DNA from: Betaproteobacteria bacterium
GTDB lineage: Bacteria > Pseudomonadota > Gammaproteobacteria > Burkholderiales > Rhodocyclaceae
Assembly: GCA_016194935.1 (NCBI GenBank)
Contig: JACQAO010000021.1
Span: 1-32,086 of the forward strand
DNA: 32,086 bases
Direction: 5' to 3'
Made by a program: the position numbers and the translations under genes. Below are positions 17,784-26,065 of this stretch, piece after piece; the first letter of the stretch is position 1; each line of letters begins with the position of its first letter. Under the pieces are notes generated by a model. The model ran no database searches and was not told the origin of the DNA. It saw only the letters and a program-made list of their open reading frames with translations.

Positions 17784-18959
17784 ATGGCCTACGCCACGCC
17801 CCACGACCCGCTCCTCAAGCTGGCGCTCTACAGCGGCCTGGCGGTGTTCCTGCTGACCTTGGCGCTGCTGCTGGCGATTGTGATACTGCGTTCTATAACT
17901 GATCGGCGCGAACGCCGCCTGCATGCCCTGATCGACTACTGGCAACCGCTGTTCTCCCGCGTCAGTGAAGGCATCAGTTTCAAGACGCCTCGCATCCGGA
18001 ACAGCGACCGCGAAACCATACTGACGGCATGGGTCAATTACACCGAATCCGCACTGATCCGTGGCGAAACCTGCATGGCGCTGCGTCAATTGGCAATCAA
18101 CCTCAAACTGGACGTGTGCGCGCGCCAAATGCTGGCGCATGGGGAGATCGGCGCGCGGCTGTTCGCCATCGTTGCCCTTGGCCGGCTCAAATCCAGCGAC
18201 GCCTGGGATTCGCTGGCAAGGCTGGTGCTGGACCGGAATCCGCTGATCTCGCTGCTGGCGACGCGCAGCCTGTTGCAAATCGATGCCGCCAGCGCAGTCC
18301 CGGCCATGCTGAATGAATTGACCCGCCGCAACGACTGGCCGATCGCCAAGGTCGCTGCGGTGATGCGCGAAGTCTCCGCCGCCGTCCTGGCCCCGCCGCT
18401 GCTGGAAGCCTTGCGCTCGGTAACACCTCTCAATGCGCCGCGTTTACTGAACCTGCTCGAAACCGTGGATCTCGGCGACACCTGGCCGGCGCTGGCGCCG
18501 CTGCTTCATCCCGAGCGGCCCATCGAGGTCATCGCGGCAGCACTCAAAATCTGCCGCGACCCGCGCGCCCTTGACGCTATCCGGCCTCTCGCAATTCATC
18601 AAGAGTGGACGGTTCGCGCGCAGGCTGCGGCAGCCCTGGGCCGGCTGGGCGAGGATGAGGACCGGCTGCGCTTGCAGGCGATGCTGGGAGATCCGGAGTG
18701 GTGGGTGCGCTATCAAGCCGGTTTGGCGCTGACCAGCATTCCCTCCATGCAACGACAAAAACTGGAGAGCTTGCGCGCCAGACTGAACGACCCTTCCGTG
18801 ACCGAGATACTCACGCGCGTTCTGGCCGAACTACATCCTGTTAAACCTGCTTTCCCTGATCAGTCTGCGCCGTTTTATGCGGCGCCGCAGCCTGGGCCTG
18901 CCGCTGGCCTGCGCCGGTTTCGCGCAACCTGTCAGCTTGCTGGCGCCCGTCTGCAATGA
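17784..18959 (+). CDS. membrane-anchored HEAT-repeat protein
   Basis: The 391-residue product has one N-terminal transmembrane helix (about 13-36) and a cytoplasmic or periplasmic alpha-solenoid of HEAT/PBS-lyase-like repeats. Examples are GARLFAIVALGRLKSSDAW, WTVRAQAAAALGRLGEDED and WWVRYQAGLALTSIPS. Such proteins usually precede a family 2 glycosyltransferase and probably act as a scaffold for it. The HEAT homology stops near VLAELHP (about residue 352). The last 38 residues are out-of-frame reading of the following glycosyltransferase gene, because the normal stop seems to have been lost in a deletion at the gene junction. Confidence 0.8.
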   Translation: MAYATPHDPLLKLALYSGLAVFLLTLALLLAIVILRSITDRRERRLHALIDYWQPLFSRVSEGISFKTPRIRNSDRETILTAWVNYTESALIRGETCMALRQLAINLKLDVCARQMLAHGEIGARLFAIVALGRLKSSDAWDSLARLVLDRNPLISLLATRSLLQIDAASAVPAMLNELTRRNDWPIAKVAAVMREVSAAVLAPPLLEALRSVTPLNAPRLLNLLETVDLGDTWPALAPLLHPERPIEVIAAALKICRDPRALDAIRPLAIHQEWTVRAQAAAALGRLGEDEDRLRLQAMLGDPEWWVRYQAGLALTSIPSMQRQKLESLRARLNDPSVTEILTRVLAELHPVKPAFPDQSAPFYAAPQPGPAAGLRRFRATCQLAGARLQ

Positions 18960-20118
18960 GGCGGCGAGCATTAGCGCCGCAGTGCATGCGCTGCTCCGGC
19001 TCGACTATCCTGAATTCGAAATCATCGTCATCAATGACGGATCGAAGGATGGCACGATGGAGGAACTGGTGCGGCAGTTCGCCCTGTTTCCGCTGCCAGA
19101 AGTCTACCAGCCGCGCCTGCCTTGCCGGGAAGTGCGCGGCGTCTACCACTCCACGCGCCATGACAATCTGCGCGTCATCGACAAACTTAATGGCGGCAGG
19201 GCCGATGCGCTTAACGCCGGCATCAATGTCGCGCGCCATCCGCTGTACTGTACTGTGAACAGCGGCGCCATCCTGCAACGCGATGCGCTCACCCGGATGG
19301 TGCAACCCTTCCTCGAAGATCCGCGCACCATCGTCACCGGCAGCGCCATCCGCGTCGCCAACGGCAGCAAGCTCGACAACGGCCTGCTGCTTGAGGCAGG
19401 GTTGCCAGGCAAGCTGCTTGCCCGCTTCCAGATCGTCGAGACCTTGCGCGCCTTCCTCTTTGGCAGGCTGGGCTGGTCGCCTCTCAACGCGGTGTTGCTG
19501 GATTCCCGCGCCTTCGGTCTGCTCAATAAAAACGCCGTGATCGACGCCGGCGGCTATCACACCGACAGTGTTGGCGCAGATATGGAATTGATCCTCCGCC
19601 TGCACAAGATCAACCGCCTGCGCGGCACGCCCTACCGGATCACCTTCATTCCCGCCCAGGTCTGCTGGGCCGAAGCGTCAGAAGATCTGCGGCAACTACG
19701 CAACCGCCACATACGCTGGCAACGCGGGTTCGTCGAGAGCCTGGCAATGAACCGGCAATTGCTGTTCCATCCGCGCGCCGGCATGGTGGGATGGCTGGTT
19801 TTCCCGCTCCTGATCTGCTTCGAAGTGCTAGGCCCGCTGTTCGAGGCGGCCGGATATGCCGCTCTGCTCGCTGGCTTGATCCTGGGTGCGCTTTCCTGGC
19901 AGATATTCGCTACTTTCATGTTGGTGGCGCTGAATTTCGGCATCCTGCTATCCGTAACAGCGCTGTTGCTCGAAGAATCCTACTTGCGGCTTTATCCCAA
20001 GCCGGCGCAGTCCGTCTGGCTGTTGACCAGCGCCGTCCTGGAAAATTTTGGCTACCGCCAACTCGTGAGCTGGTGGCGCTTGCAGGGTCTGTTGCGATGG
20101 AGTATCGGGGGGAAATGA
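18877..20118 (+). CDS. degenerate family 2 glycosyltransferase (N-terminally truncated)
   Basis: The 413-residue product belongs to the processive GT2 type (PgaC/BcsA-like fold) and ends in several membrane helices (about 303-390). Clear family stretches are VSLLAPVCNE, VINDGSKDGT at 51-60, LNGGRADALNAGI, FLFGRLGWSPLNA and IRWQRGFVESLAMNR. Several key positions deviate. The DAD (DxD) site reads NSG at 128-130, the GED site reads GAD at 233-235, and the PxYNEEA motif reads APVCNEAA. The usual N-terminal membrane helix is missing. Homology continues upstream of 18877 to about 18820 with no start codon, overlapping the HEAT gene. The C-terminal GEMTR motif sits in another frame after a G6 run at 20107-20112. 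It is probably catalytically dead or decaying. Confidence 0.75.
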   Translation: MRRRSLGLPLACAGFAQPVSLLAPVCNEAASISAAVHALLRLDYPEFEIIVINDGSKDGTMEELVRQFALFPLPEVYQPRLPCREVRGVYHSTRHDNLRVIDKLNGGRADALNAGINVARHPLYCTVNSGAILQRDALTRMVQPFLEDPRTIVTGSAIRVANGSKLDNGLLLEAGLPGKLLARFQIVETLRAFLFGRLGWSPLNAVLLDSRAFGLLNKNAVIDAGGYHTDSVGADMELILRLHKINRLRGTPYRITFIPAQVCWAEASEDLRQLRNRHIRWQRGFVESLAMNRQLLFHPRAGMVGWLVFPLLICFEVLGPLFEAAGYAALLAGLILGALSWQIFATFMLVALNFGILLSVTALLLEESYLRLYPKPAQSVWLLTSAVLENFGYRQLVSWWRLQGLLRWSIGGK

Positions 20119-20130
20119 CCCGTCCCTTAT

Positions 20131-20158
20131 TTGCAATAAGCGGCAAAGGCGCTATATC
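20131..20158 (+). promoter_or_regulatory. sigma-70-like promoter for cheW
   Basis: TTGCAA at 20131-20136, a 16-base spacer, and TATATC at 20153-20158, about 75 bases before the cheW ATG. A small stem (CTTATT, TGC, AATAAG) overlaps the -35. The match is moderate and made by eye. Confidence 0.42.
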
Positions 20159-20232
20159 ATTAGTACTATTGACTGACGCTCAACGCTGGCGAACGCCGGC
20201 GCGGCGGCGCATTGCACAGGAGAGATACCCAA

Positions 20233-20751
20233 ATGACATCTTTGCCTCAGAGGGTACAGGTCAAAGAGACCACCGCCATCAATGTGCTGGCGGGCGGCAA
20301 CGAATTTCTCACCTTCACCCTGGGCCAGGAGGAGTACGGCATCGACATCCTCAAGGTGCAGGAGATCCGCGGCTACGATGCGGTCACCCATATCGCCAAT
20401 GCCCCCGAGTTCATCAAGGGCGTGATCAACCTGCGCGGGAACATCGTGCCGATCATCGACATGCGCATCAAGTTCAATCTTGGCAATGTCGAATACAACC
20501 AGTTCACCGTGGTGATCATCCTCAACATTGCCCACCGGGTGGTGGGCATGGTGGTGGATGGCGTGTCCGACGTGACCACGCTTAAACCGGAAGAGATCAA
20601 ACCCGCGCCGGAATTCGGCACCGGCCTGGATACCCAGTATCTGCTGGGCCTGGGTACCGTGGATGAGCGCATGCTGATCCTGGTGGATATCGAGCGGCTG
20701 ATGGGCAGCCGCGACATGGAGTTGATTGAAGCAACACCACTGGCGGCCTAG
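20233..20751 (+). CDS. cheW: chemotaxis coupling protein CheW
   Basis: CheW is a cytoplasmic adaptor that links chemoreceptors to the CheA kinase. The 172-residue product is a single CheW domain: [22 protein letters not shown] at about 24-45, [19 protein letters not shown] at about 64-82, [12 protein letters not shown] near 104-115, and a C-terminal [20 protein letters not shown]. An AGGAGA site is 9 bases before the ATG; an in-frame TTG at 20212 is disregarded. It sits 50 bp upstream of a chemoreceptor gene and probably shares its transcript. No cheA, cheR or cheB is in this window. Confidence 0.96.
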   Translation: MTSLPQRVQVKETTAINVLAGGNEFLTFTLGQEEYGIDILKVQEIRGYDAVTHIANAPEFIKGVINLRGNIVPIIDMRIKFNLGNVEYNQFTVVIILNIAHRVVGMVVDGVSDVTTLKPEEIKPAPEFGTGLDTQYLLGLGTVDERMLILVDIERLMGSRDMELIEATPLAA

Positions 20752-20801
20752 AACAGATAGCCCGTACTTGAACCGCACAACATTGATAAAGGAAAAGCAC
20801 C

Positions 20802-22517
20802 ATGTCATTTCTTGGAAAATTAAGAATCGGAACGAAACTGGCCATCGCCTTTGGTGCAATGATCGTGCTGGTGATGCTGCTGGCGGGCGCCGCCCTGCAA
20901 AAATTTTACGCCATGAGCAGTCAGTGGACTGCGTTCGACAAGGTGACGCTGGCCAAACGCATCACCGCGACCGAAGGCGATCACGCCCTGGGAGACGGCA
21001 TCCACCATTTCAAGAACTACATTCTTCGAGGCGGCGACTACAACAAAAAATTCAGTGACGACATGAACGCTATTGAAAAAGCGGTTTCCGACTATCGCAA
21101 GCTGGGTACCATGTCGCCGCAGGAGGAAAGCGACCTGCAGGCGGTTCTGGAGGGCGTAAAACACTACCGGGAGGGTATGGCCAGGCTCACCGAACTGAGA
21201 ACCGCGAACACGCCGATTGCCGACCTGGACAAATCTGTTGCCGGCGCGGATAAAGAGATCGGCAAGCCGATTACCAGGCTGATTTCGGTGGCGCATGAAA
21301 ATACCAAAAAAGCCTCCGCTGAAATGCACACCTTGCTGGACAATGCCCAGGACGAGATGGCGGTATTGACAGTTGTAATTGCACTGCTCGGGATAGGATT
21401 TGCGTATTTCATCTCCCGCATCATCACCCGTCCTTTGCAGGAGGCCGTGGTGGTTGCCGATGCCGTAGCCAAAGGCGACCTGACGCAACACATTGAAGTC
21501 AACACCAGGGACGAGACCGGGCAGTTGTTGCAAGCCCTGAAAGACATGAATGAGAGTCTCTCTGGAATTGTGGGCGACGTGCGCGGCTCCACCGATTCCA
21601 TCACCACCGCCGCCAAGCAAATCGCGGCGGGCAACAGCGACCTGTCGCAACGCACCGAAGAGCAGGCATCGAGCCTGGAAGAAACCGCCTCCAGCATGGA
21701 AGAGCTGACCTCCACGGTAAAACAGAACGCCGAGAACGCCAAGCAGGCCAACCAGTTGGCGATCACCGCCTCGAACGTGGCGGTCAAAGGCGGCGCCGTG
21801 GTGGGCGAAGTCGTGGGAACCATGGCCTCGATCAGCGACAGCTCGAAGAAGATCGTGGATATCATCAGCGTGATCGAAGGCATCGCCTTCCAGACCAACA
21901 TCCTGGCACTCAACGCCGCCGTGGAAGCGGCCCGTGCCGGCGAGCAAGGCCGGGGCTTCGCGGTGGTGGCGGGCGAAGTGCGCAACCTGGCGCAGCGTTC
22001 GGCGGCGGCGGCGAAGGAAATCAAGACCCTGATCGGCGATTCGGTGGATAAAGTGGACGCCGGCGCCAAGCTGGTGGATCAGGCCGGTACGACCATGAAC
22101 GAAATCGTCAGTGCAGTGAAGCGGGTGACCGACATCATGGCGGAAATCTCTGCGGCATCTTCCGAACAGAGCGCCGGCATCGAGCAGGTGAACCAGGCGA
22201 TTACCCAGATGGACGAGGTAACGCAACAGAACGCTGCGCTGGTGGAAGAAGCCGCCGCAGCCGCCGAGTCGATGGAGGAGCAGGCGGGGGTATTGATGGA
22301 AGCTGTGAGCATCTTCAAGCTGGAGGCCGGTGGCGGACGCACGCGCTCATCCGCTGCAAAACCGGCTGGCAGCGCCGGGGTGGCGCTTGCCGCATCCACG
22401 CACCGCGCCGTAGTGCGATCAGTCACGCCGGTCAAAAAACCCGCCAGGCAGATCAAGGCAAAACCAGCAGCAGCGGGCGGAACCGACGCAAACGACGGGG
22501 AATGGGCGGAATTTTAA
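20802..22517 (+). CDS. methyl-accepting chemotaxis protein with C-terminal CheR-docking motif
   Basis: This 571-residue transmembrane chemoreceptor has TM1 at about 13-32, a periplasmic helical sensor to about 184 ([17 protein letters not shown]), TM2 at about 186-206 and HAMP at about 207-260. The signalling domain has the tip [20 protein letters not shown] at 361-380. After it a flexible Ala/Lys-rich linker (about 505-565) leads to EWAEF at the very C terminus. This fits the W-x-x-F tether that binds the adaptation enzymes CheR and CheB. An AAGGAAAA site precedes the ATG. It follows cheW by 50 bp. The signalling domain differs clearly from the receptor at 8139-9761. Confidence 0.96.
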   Translation: MSFLGKLRIGTKLAIAFGAMIVLVMLLAGAALQKFYAMSSQWTAFDKVTLAKRITATEGDHALGDGIHHFKNYILRGGDYNKKFSDDMNAIEKAVSDYRKLGTMSPQEESDLQAVLEGVKHYREGMARLTELRTANTPIADLDKSVAGADKEIGKPITRLISVAHENTKKASAEMHTLLDNAQDEMAVLTVVIALLGIGFAYFISRIITRPLQEAVVVADAVAKGDLTQHIEVNTRDETGQLLQALKDMNESLSGIVGDVRGSTDSITTAAKQIAAGNSDLSQRTEEQASSLEETASSMEELTSTVKQNAENAKQANQLAITASNVAVKGGAVVGEVVGTMASISDSSKKIVDIISVIEGIAFQTNILALNAAVEAARAGEQGRGFAVVAGEVRNLAQRSAAAAKEIKTLIGDSVDKVDAGAKLVDQAGTTMNEIVSAVKRVTDIMAEISAASSEQSAGIEQVNQAITQMDEVTQQNAALVEEAAAAAESMEEQAGVLMEAVSIFKLEAGGGRTRSSAAKPAGSAGVALAASTHRAVVRSVTPVKKPARQIKAKPAAAGGTDANDGEWAEF

Positions 22518-22534
22518 GAATAAATCGTTTCAAC

Positions 22535-23040
22535 ATGAAGCCTGGAATCGGGGGCATGCGCACACTCGCATCGGCTGCCTTCCTCTGCATGTTCGTTGCC
22601 TGCGCCAGCGCCCTGGCTGCCTCCAGCGATGAAATCCAGGTCTACGATGACGCCATCAACACGCCGGGCGAAACCAGTGTCGAGCTGCATATGAACTATG
22701 TTCCCTCCGGGCTGCGCACACCGGCTTACAGCGGCGAGATTCCTGCACGGCATGAATTCCGTCTCACGCCGGAATTCGCATACGATTTGAACCAGCGCTG
22801 GGAGGCTGGTTTTTATCTTCCTGCGATCCGCGCGACCGGCGGCGATGACATATGGAAGGCGCCAAGCTGCGCCCGAAATACCTTGCGGATCACCTTGAGC
22901 CGGGCTTCTACCGGGGCCTCAACAGCGAGCTTGGTTTCAGCTCGCAGCGCACCGAAGAAACCCGCTGGAACGCCGAGTTGCGCTGGACTGGCGCTTCGAA
23001 CCTCAGCACCCTGAAGGCAATCCTCAGTCTGCCTTTTTAA
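22535..23040 (+). pseudogene. outer-membrane beta-barrel protein, frameshifted and internally deleted
   Basis: The first part (22535 to about 22850) encodes a signal peptide (RTLASAAFLCMFVACASALA) and the start of a barrel family recognisable by SDEIQVYDDAINTPGETSV, HMNYVPSG and HEFRLTPEFAYDLNQRWEAG. Homology then continues in another frame from 22852 (MEGAKLRPKYLADH, FYRGLNSELGFSS, WNAELRW), so one base was lost or two gained near 22849. After WNAELRW the sequence jumps to TGASNLSTLKAILSLPF, which looks like the last strand of the barrel with its terminal Phe. Roughly half of the usual protein length is therefore missing. A start at 22556 is also possible. The stop overlaps that of the convergent minus-strand gene. 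Confidence 0.75.
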
Positions 23041-23333
23041 AGCCCCAGCGCCCCGCGCACCATCAGACAGTCTGGCGATCCCGCCTGAAATTCCCGGCAC
23101 ACCAATGGCCGGTTGGCATACACGCTACAACTCACCCGTTCGCCAAGCCGACCCTCCAGCGCCGCGCAGCGGTTGCCATGCGACAGCATGCGGCCATTTT
23201 CAAAATCAATGACCTCCTCCGGAATACCCTGACTGTCACCGTCGCCGATGAACACCGGCCAGCTTGCCGACCAGGCGCAACAGCCGCCGCAGGTGACGCA
23301 ATCCGGGATGTTCTGCTGCTCTGGGGAATTCAC
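23037..23333 (-). CDS. YkgJ-family cysteine cluster protein
   Basis: This small cytoplasmic protein has a likely metal or Fe-S/zinc cysteine cluster. It shows DCVTCGGCCAW near the N terminus, SWPVFIGDGD, then RMLSHGNRCAALEG, RVSCSVYANRPLVCREF and SPDCL, the standard spacing of the YkgJ (CxxCxxCC) family. The function of the family is not established. A GTG start at 23333 gives 98 residues and 10 bases of spacing after ispF. An ATG at 23384 would add 17 residues and overlap ispF by 41 bases. Neither has a clear Shine-Dalgarno site. It is the last gene of the minus-strand ispD-ispF run. Confidence 0.85.
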   Translation of the reverse strand: MNSPEQQNIPDCVTCGGCCAWSASWPVFIGDGDSQGIPEEVIDFENGRMLSHGNRCAALEGRLGERVSCSVYANRPLVCREFQAGSPDCLMVRGALGL

Positions 23334-23343
23334 TGTGAGTCTG

Positions 23344-23862
23344 TCAAGCCGCGTCGGTAGCGCGCACCAGTACCCCAGAAACAAATTCGGGCGCTAGTAA
23401 CGCCACCGCCTGCGCGGCGATGCCCTCGCCGCGACCGGTGAAACCCAAGCGCTCGGTGGTCTTGCCTTTGATATTCACGCAACTGCTGTCGATGCCAAGA
23501 TCGGCGGCGATGTTGGCCTGCATCGCCGCGACATACGGGGCGATGCGCGGCGCTTGCGCCACCACCGTGGCATCCACATTGCCCACGCGCCAACCGGCGG
23601 CGCGTACGGCGGTCATCGCCTCACGCAGCAGCATGCGGCTGTCGGCCCCCGCCCAGCGTTCGTCGGTGTCCGGAAAATGCCGCCCGATGTCGCCCAGGCC
23701 CGCCGCGCCGAGTATCGCGTCGGTGATGGCATGCAGCAGCACATCGGCATCCGAGTGGCCGAGCAGCCCGCGTTCGAAAGGAATGTCTACGCCGCCGAGC
23801 AGCAGCTTGCGTCCTGGCGCCAGTGGATGCACGTCGAAACCCTGACCAACCCGTATATTCAT
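23344..23862 (-). CDS. ispF: 2-C-methyl-D-erythritol 2,4-cyclodiphosphate synthase
   Basis: IspF is the fifth enzyme of the MEP isoprenoid pathway and forms the cyclic diphosphate with release of CMP. The 172-residue product shows the metal-binding Asp10 and His12 (GQGFDVHPL), the [20 protein letters not shown] stretch, [10 protein letters not shown] and the C-terminal [17 protein letters not shown]. The start at 23862 is preferred over an ATG 30 bases upstream because [12 protein letters not shown] is the family N terminus, and GGAGA lies about 9 bases before it. It follows ispD with a 2-base gap, the classic pairing of consecutive MEP steps. Confidence 0.97.
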   Translation of the reverse strand: MNIRVGQGFDVHPLAPGRKLLLGGVDIPFERGLLGHSDADVLLHAITDAILGAAGLGDIGRHFPDTDERWAGADSRMLLREAMTAVRAAGWRVGNVDATVVAQAPRIAPYVAAMQANIAADLGIDSSCVNIKGKTTERLGFTGRGEGIAAQAVALLAPEFVSGVLVRATDAA

Positions 23863-23864
23863 GT

Positions 23865-24584
23865 TTAGTCTCCGCGATGTTGCAGTATCCACCCGGCCAG
23901 CAGCAGATCGAGTGGGTAAGTGACCTTGAGATTGGTGGCGTCGGCTGCCACCAGCCTGGGATGAAAACCCTGCGCCTCCATTGCGCCGGCCTCGTCGGTG
24001 ACTGCGCCGAGATTGGCGTGGCTCTCCAGGGCGCGGCGCAGGCTGGCATGGCGAAACATCTGCGGCGTCTGCGCCTGCCAGAGCGCTTCGCGCGCCACAG
24101 TGGCGCTGATATGGTTCTGCGCATCGGCGCGCTTGAGCGTGTCGGCAACCGGCACCGCCAATATTCCGCCAGCATTGTCATCGGCTATCGTACCCACCGC
24201 GTCGATCAACGCATCGACCTGCCAGGGGGCCAGACAGGGGCGCGCCGCATCATGCACCAGCATCCAATCCTGCGCCTGCACTTGAGTAGCAGTGGCGCGC
24301 AAGCCGTTACGCACGCTTTCAGCGCGCGTCGCGCCGCCGCAAAACAACGGCGTCAGTTTGGGGCCGAGCGCCGACCAGTCGTGGCGGTTCCACTCAGCAT
24401 CGTCCGGCGCCAGCACCACGAACACCCGGGTCACCCGCGCCACGCCGCACAGCGCGGCAAGCGCATGGTAAATCAGCGGGCGACCGGCCAGCGGCAGATA
24501 TTGCTTGGGGCCTGCACCGCCCATGCGCGCCCCGCTGCCGGCGGCGGGAACCAGCGCGTAGTAACTTGAGGAAGAAACTGTCAT
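23865..24584 (-). CDS. ispD: 2-C-methyl-D-erythritol 4-phosphate cytidylyltransferase
   Basis: IspD transfers CMP from CTP to MEP, the third step of the MEP pathway. The 239-residue product has the nucleotide-binding loop [11 protein letters not shown] at 12-22, Lys27 in [17 protein letters not shown] at 110-116, and QTPQMFRH followed by [12 protein letters not shown]. The ATG at 24584 gives the family start; an upstream GTG at 24620 would add 12 residues. There is no Shine-Dalgarno site, and a TACAAT lies 6 bases before the ATG. It is divergent from the Memo gene across a 93-bp gap. Confidence 0.96.
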   Translation of the reverse strand: MTVSSSSYYALVPAAGSGARMGGAGPKQYLPLAGRPLIYHALAALCGVARVTRVFVVLAPDDAEWNRHDWSALGPKLTPLFCGGATRAESVRNGLRATATQVQAQDWMLVHDAARPCLAPWQVDALIDAVGTIADDNAGGILAVPVADTLKRADAQNHISATVAREALWQAQTPQMFRHASLRRALESHANLGAVTDEAGAMEAQGFHPRLVAADATNLKVTYPLDLLLAGWILQHRGD

Positions 24585-24677
24585 GCCGCGATTGTAAGGA
24601 CTAGAATTAACTTGCGCCACTTTGCTGTGAAAGCATGGCTGGCGTTGCGTTCACTCGATACTGAAGGTGATATAGCC

Positions 24678-25508
24678 ATGATGTCCGCCCGAATTCGCCC
24701 TCCTGCTGTTGCCGGCATGTTTTATCCGGGCCAGCGCGATGCGCTGGCCGGCAGCGTCACCACGTTGCTGGCGCAGGCCAAGCCGGCAAACCCTGCCAGT
24801 CCTGCCACGCCCAAGGCGCTGATCGCCCCCCATGCCGGTTATATCTACTCCGGTGCGGTTGCCGCCAGCGCCTATGCAACCATCATTCCTCTGCGCAAGC
24901 GCATCCGCCGCGTGGTACTGCTCGGACCGGCCCACCGGGTCGCCATCGACGGCCTGGCCCTGCCGCAAGCCGATGCTTTCGTTACGCCCCTGGGAAGCGT
25001 CGGGATCGACCAGAACGCCGCCGCGCAATTGCTGACACTGCCCCAAGTCAGTTGCAGCAATGCCGCCCACGCCGAGGAACATTCGCTGGAGGTGCATCTG
25101 CCTTTCCTGCAAACCATACTTGAAGATTTCCAGTTGCTGCCGCTGGTGGTCGGCAACGTCACTCCGGAGGAAGTCGCGGAAGTTCTGGAACACCTCTGGG
25201 GCGGCCCGGAAACCCTCATCGTCATCAGTTCCGACCTGTCCCACTATCTTCCCTATGCGGCGGCGCAAGCGCTGGATCAGCGTACCGCCGCACACATCCT
25301 GGCGAGAGAGCCGCTCACCGAATACAACCAGGCCTGCGGCGCCCTGCCCATCGACGGACTGCTGCTGTGCGCGCGCCGCCACGCGCTGTCGCCGGAATTG
25401 CTCGACTTGCGCAACTCCGGCGACAGCCCGGCGGGCGCCGGCGACCATAGCCGCGTGGTCGGCTACGGCGCATTTGCCTTCAACGAGGCGACGAGTGATG
25501 TCCTCTGA
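24678..25508 (+). CDS. amrB: AmmeMemoRadiSam system protein B (MEMO1 family)
   Basis: The 276-residue Memo-family protein has the fold of extradiol (LigB-type) dioxygenases. Conserved metal-site candidates are His52 (APHAGYIYSG), His86 (LLGPAHR), His189 (SSDLSHY) and Cys220 (QACGALPIDG), with EEHSLEVHLPFL at 133-144. Human MEMO1 binds metal with comparable residues; the bacterial role is unknown. The ATG at 24678 is preferred (GAAGGTGA 8 bases before) over a remote TTG at 24612. It overlaps the AMMECR1 gene by 11 bases, so the two are translationally coupled and form a conserved triad with the radical SAM gene that follows. Confidence 0.93.
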   Translation: MMSARIRPPAVAGMFYPGQRDALAGSVTTLLAQAKPANPASPATPKALIAPHAGYIYSGAVAASAYATIIPLRKRIRRVVLLGPAHRVAIDGLALPQADAFVTPLGSVGIDQNAAAQLLTLPQVSCSNAAHAEEHSLEVHLPFLQTILEDFQLLPLVVGNVTPEEVAEVLEHLWGGPETLIVISSDLSHYLPYAAAQALDQRTAAHILAREPLTEYNQACGALPIDGLLLCARRHALSPELLDLRNSGDSPAGAGDHSRVVGYGAFAFNEATSDVL

Positions 25509-26061
25509 TCTCGGCAATACCTTGCTGCTGCTGGCGCGCCAGGCCATCGCTGATCGGCTGGCTGTGTCGCATGCGCACGCACCTGTTCCAGACCTGTCGG
25601 CCACCCCAGAACTAATGCAGCCCGGCGCAGCATTCGTCACCCTCACCCATCACGGAGAATTGCGCGGCTGCATCGGCTCGCTGGAAGCCTGGCGTCCGCT
25701 AACCGAGGATGTGGTTGCCAACGCCTGTGCCGCAGCCTTCAGCGATCCGCGCTTCGCGCCGCTGACGGTAGAGGAACTGGCCGGCATCCGCGTCGAGGTG
25801 TCGCTGTTGACAGCCGCCCAGTCAATCAACTTCACCAGCGAAGCCGATGCCATCCAACAACTCAGGCCCGGCGTGGATGGCGTGATTCTTGAACACGCGC
25901 AGCAGCGCGGCACCTTCCTGCCCCAGGTCTGGGAAAGTCTGCCGGAGGCGCGGCAATTCCTGCGCGAACTGAAACGCAAGGCCGGTTTGCCAGCGGATTT
26001 CTGGAGCGATCAAGTCAAGCTGTCGCGCTATCAAGTGCAAAAATGGCGGGAGGCGCCATGA
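25498..26061 (+). CDS. amrA: AmmeMemoRadiSam system protein A (AMMECR1 domain)
   Basis: The 187-residue product is a single AMMECR1 domain. The invariant motif LRGCIGSLE lies at 55-63, followed by DVVANACAAAFSDPRFAPL and the EVSLLTAAQ strand. The C-terminal stretch LPEARQFLRELKRKAGLP, then LSRYQVQKW, is typical. The biochemical function of AMMECR1 proteins is not established. The ATG at 25498 overlaps the Memo gene by 11 bases; a GTG immediately before it is in frame too. The same frame is open further upstream, but that part shows no homology. The radical SAM gene begins 4 bases after its stop. Confidence 0.92.
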   Translation: MSSDLGNTLLLLARQAIADRLAVSHAHAPVPDLSATPELMQPGAAFVTLTHHGELRGCIGSLEAWRPLTEDVVANACAAAFSDPRFAPLTVEELAGIRVEVSLLTAAQSINFTSEADAIQQLRPGVDGVILEHAQQRGTFLPQVWESLPEARQFLRELKRKAGLPADFWSDQVKLSRYQVQKWREAP

Positions 26062-26065
26062 CGCC

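Noticed and set aside
20820-22226. Long antisense open frame (468 codons) opposite the second chemoreceptor.
   Set aside because: Same effect as opposite dnaK: a shadow of a well-supported gene with no domain or ribosome-binding site of its own.
23339-23384. Longer start (ATG 23384) for the YkgJ-like gene.
   Set aside because: It overlaps ispF by 41 bases and adds residues not typical of the family; the GTG at 23333 is preferred, with moderate certainty.
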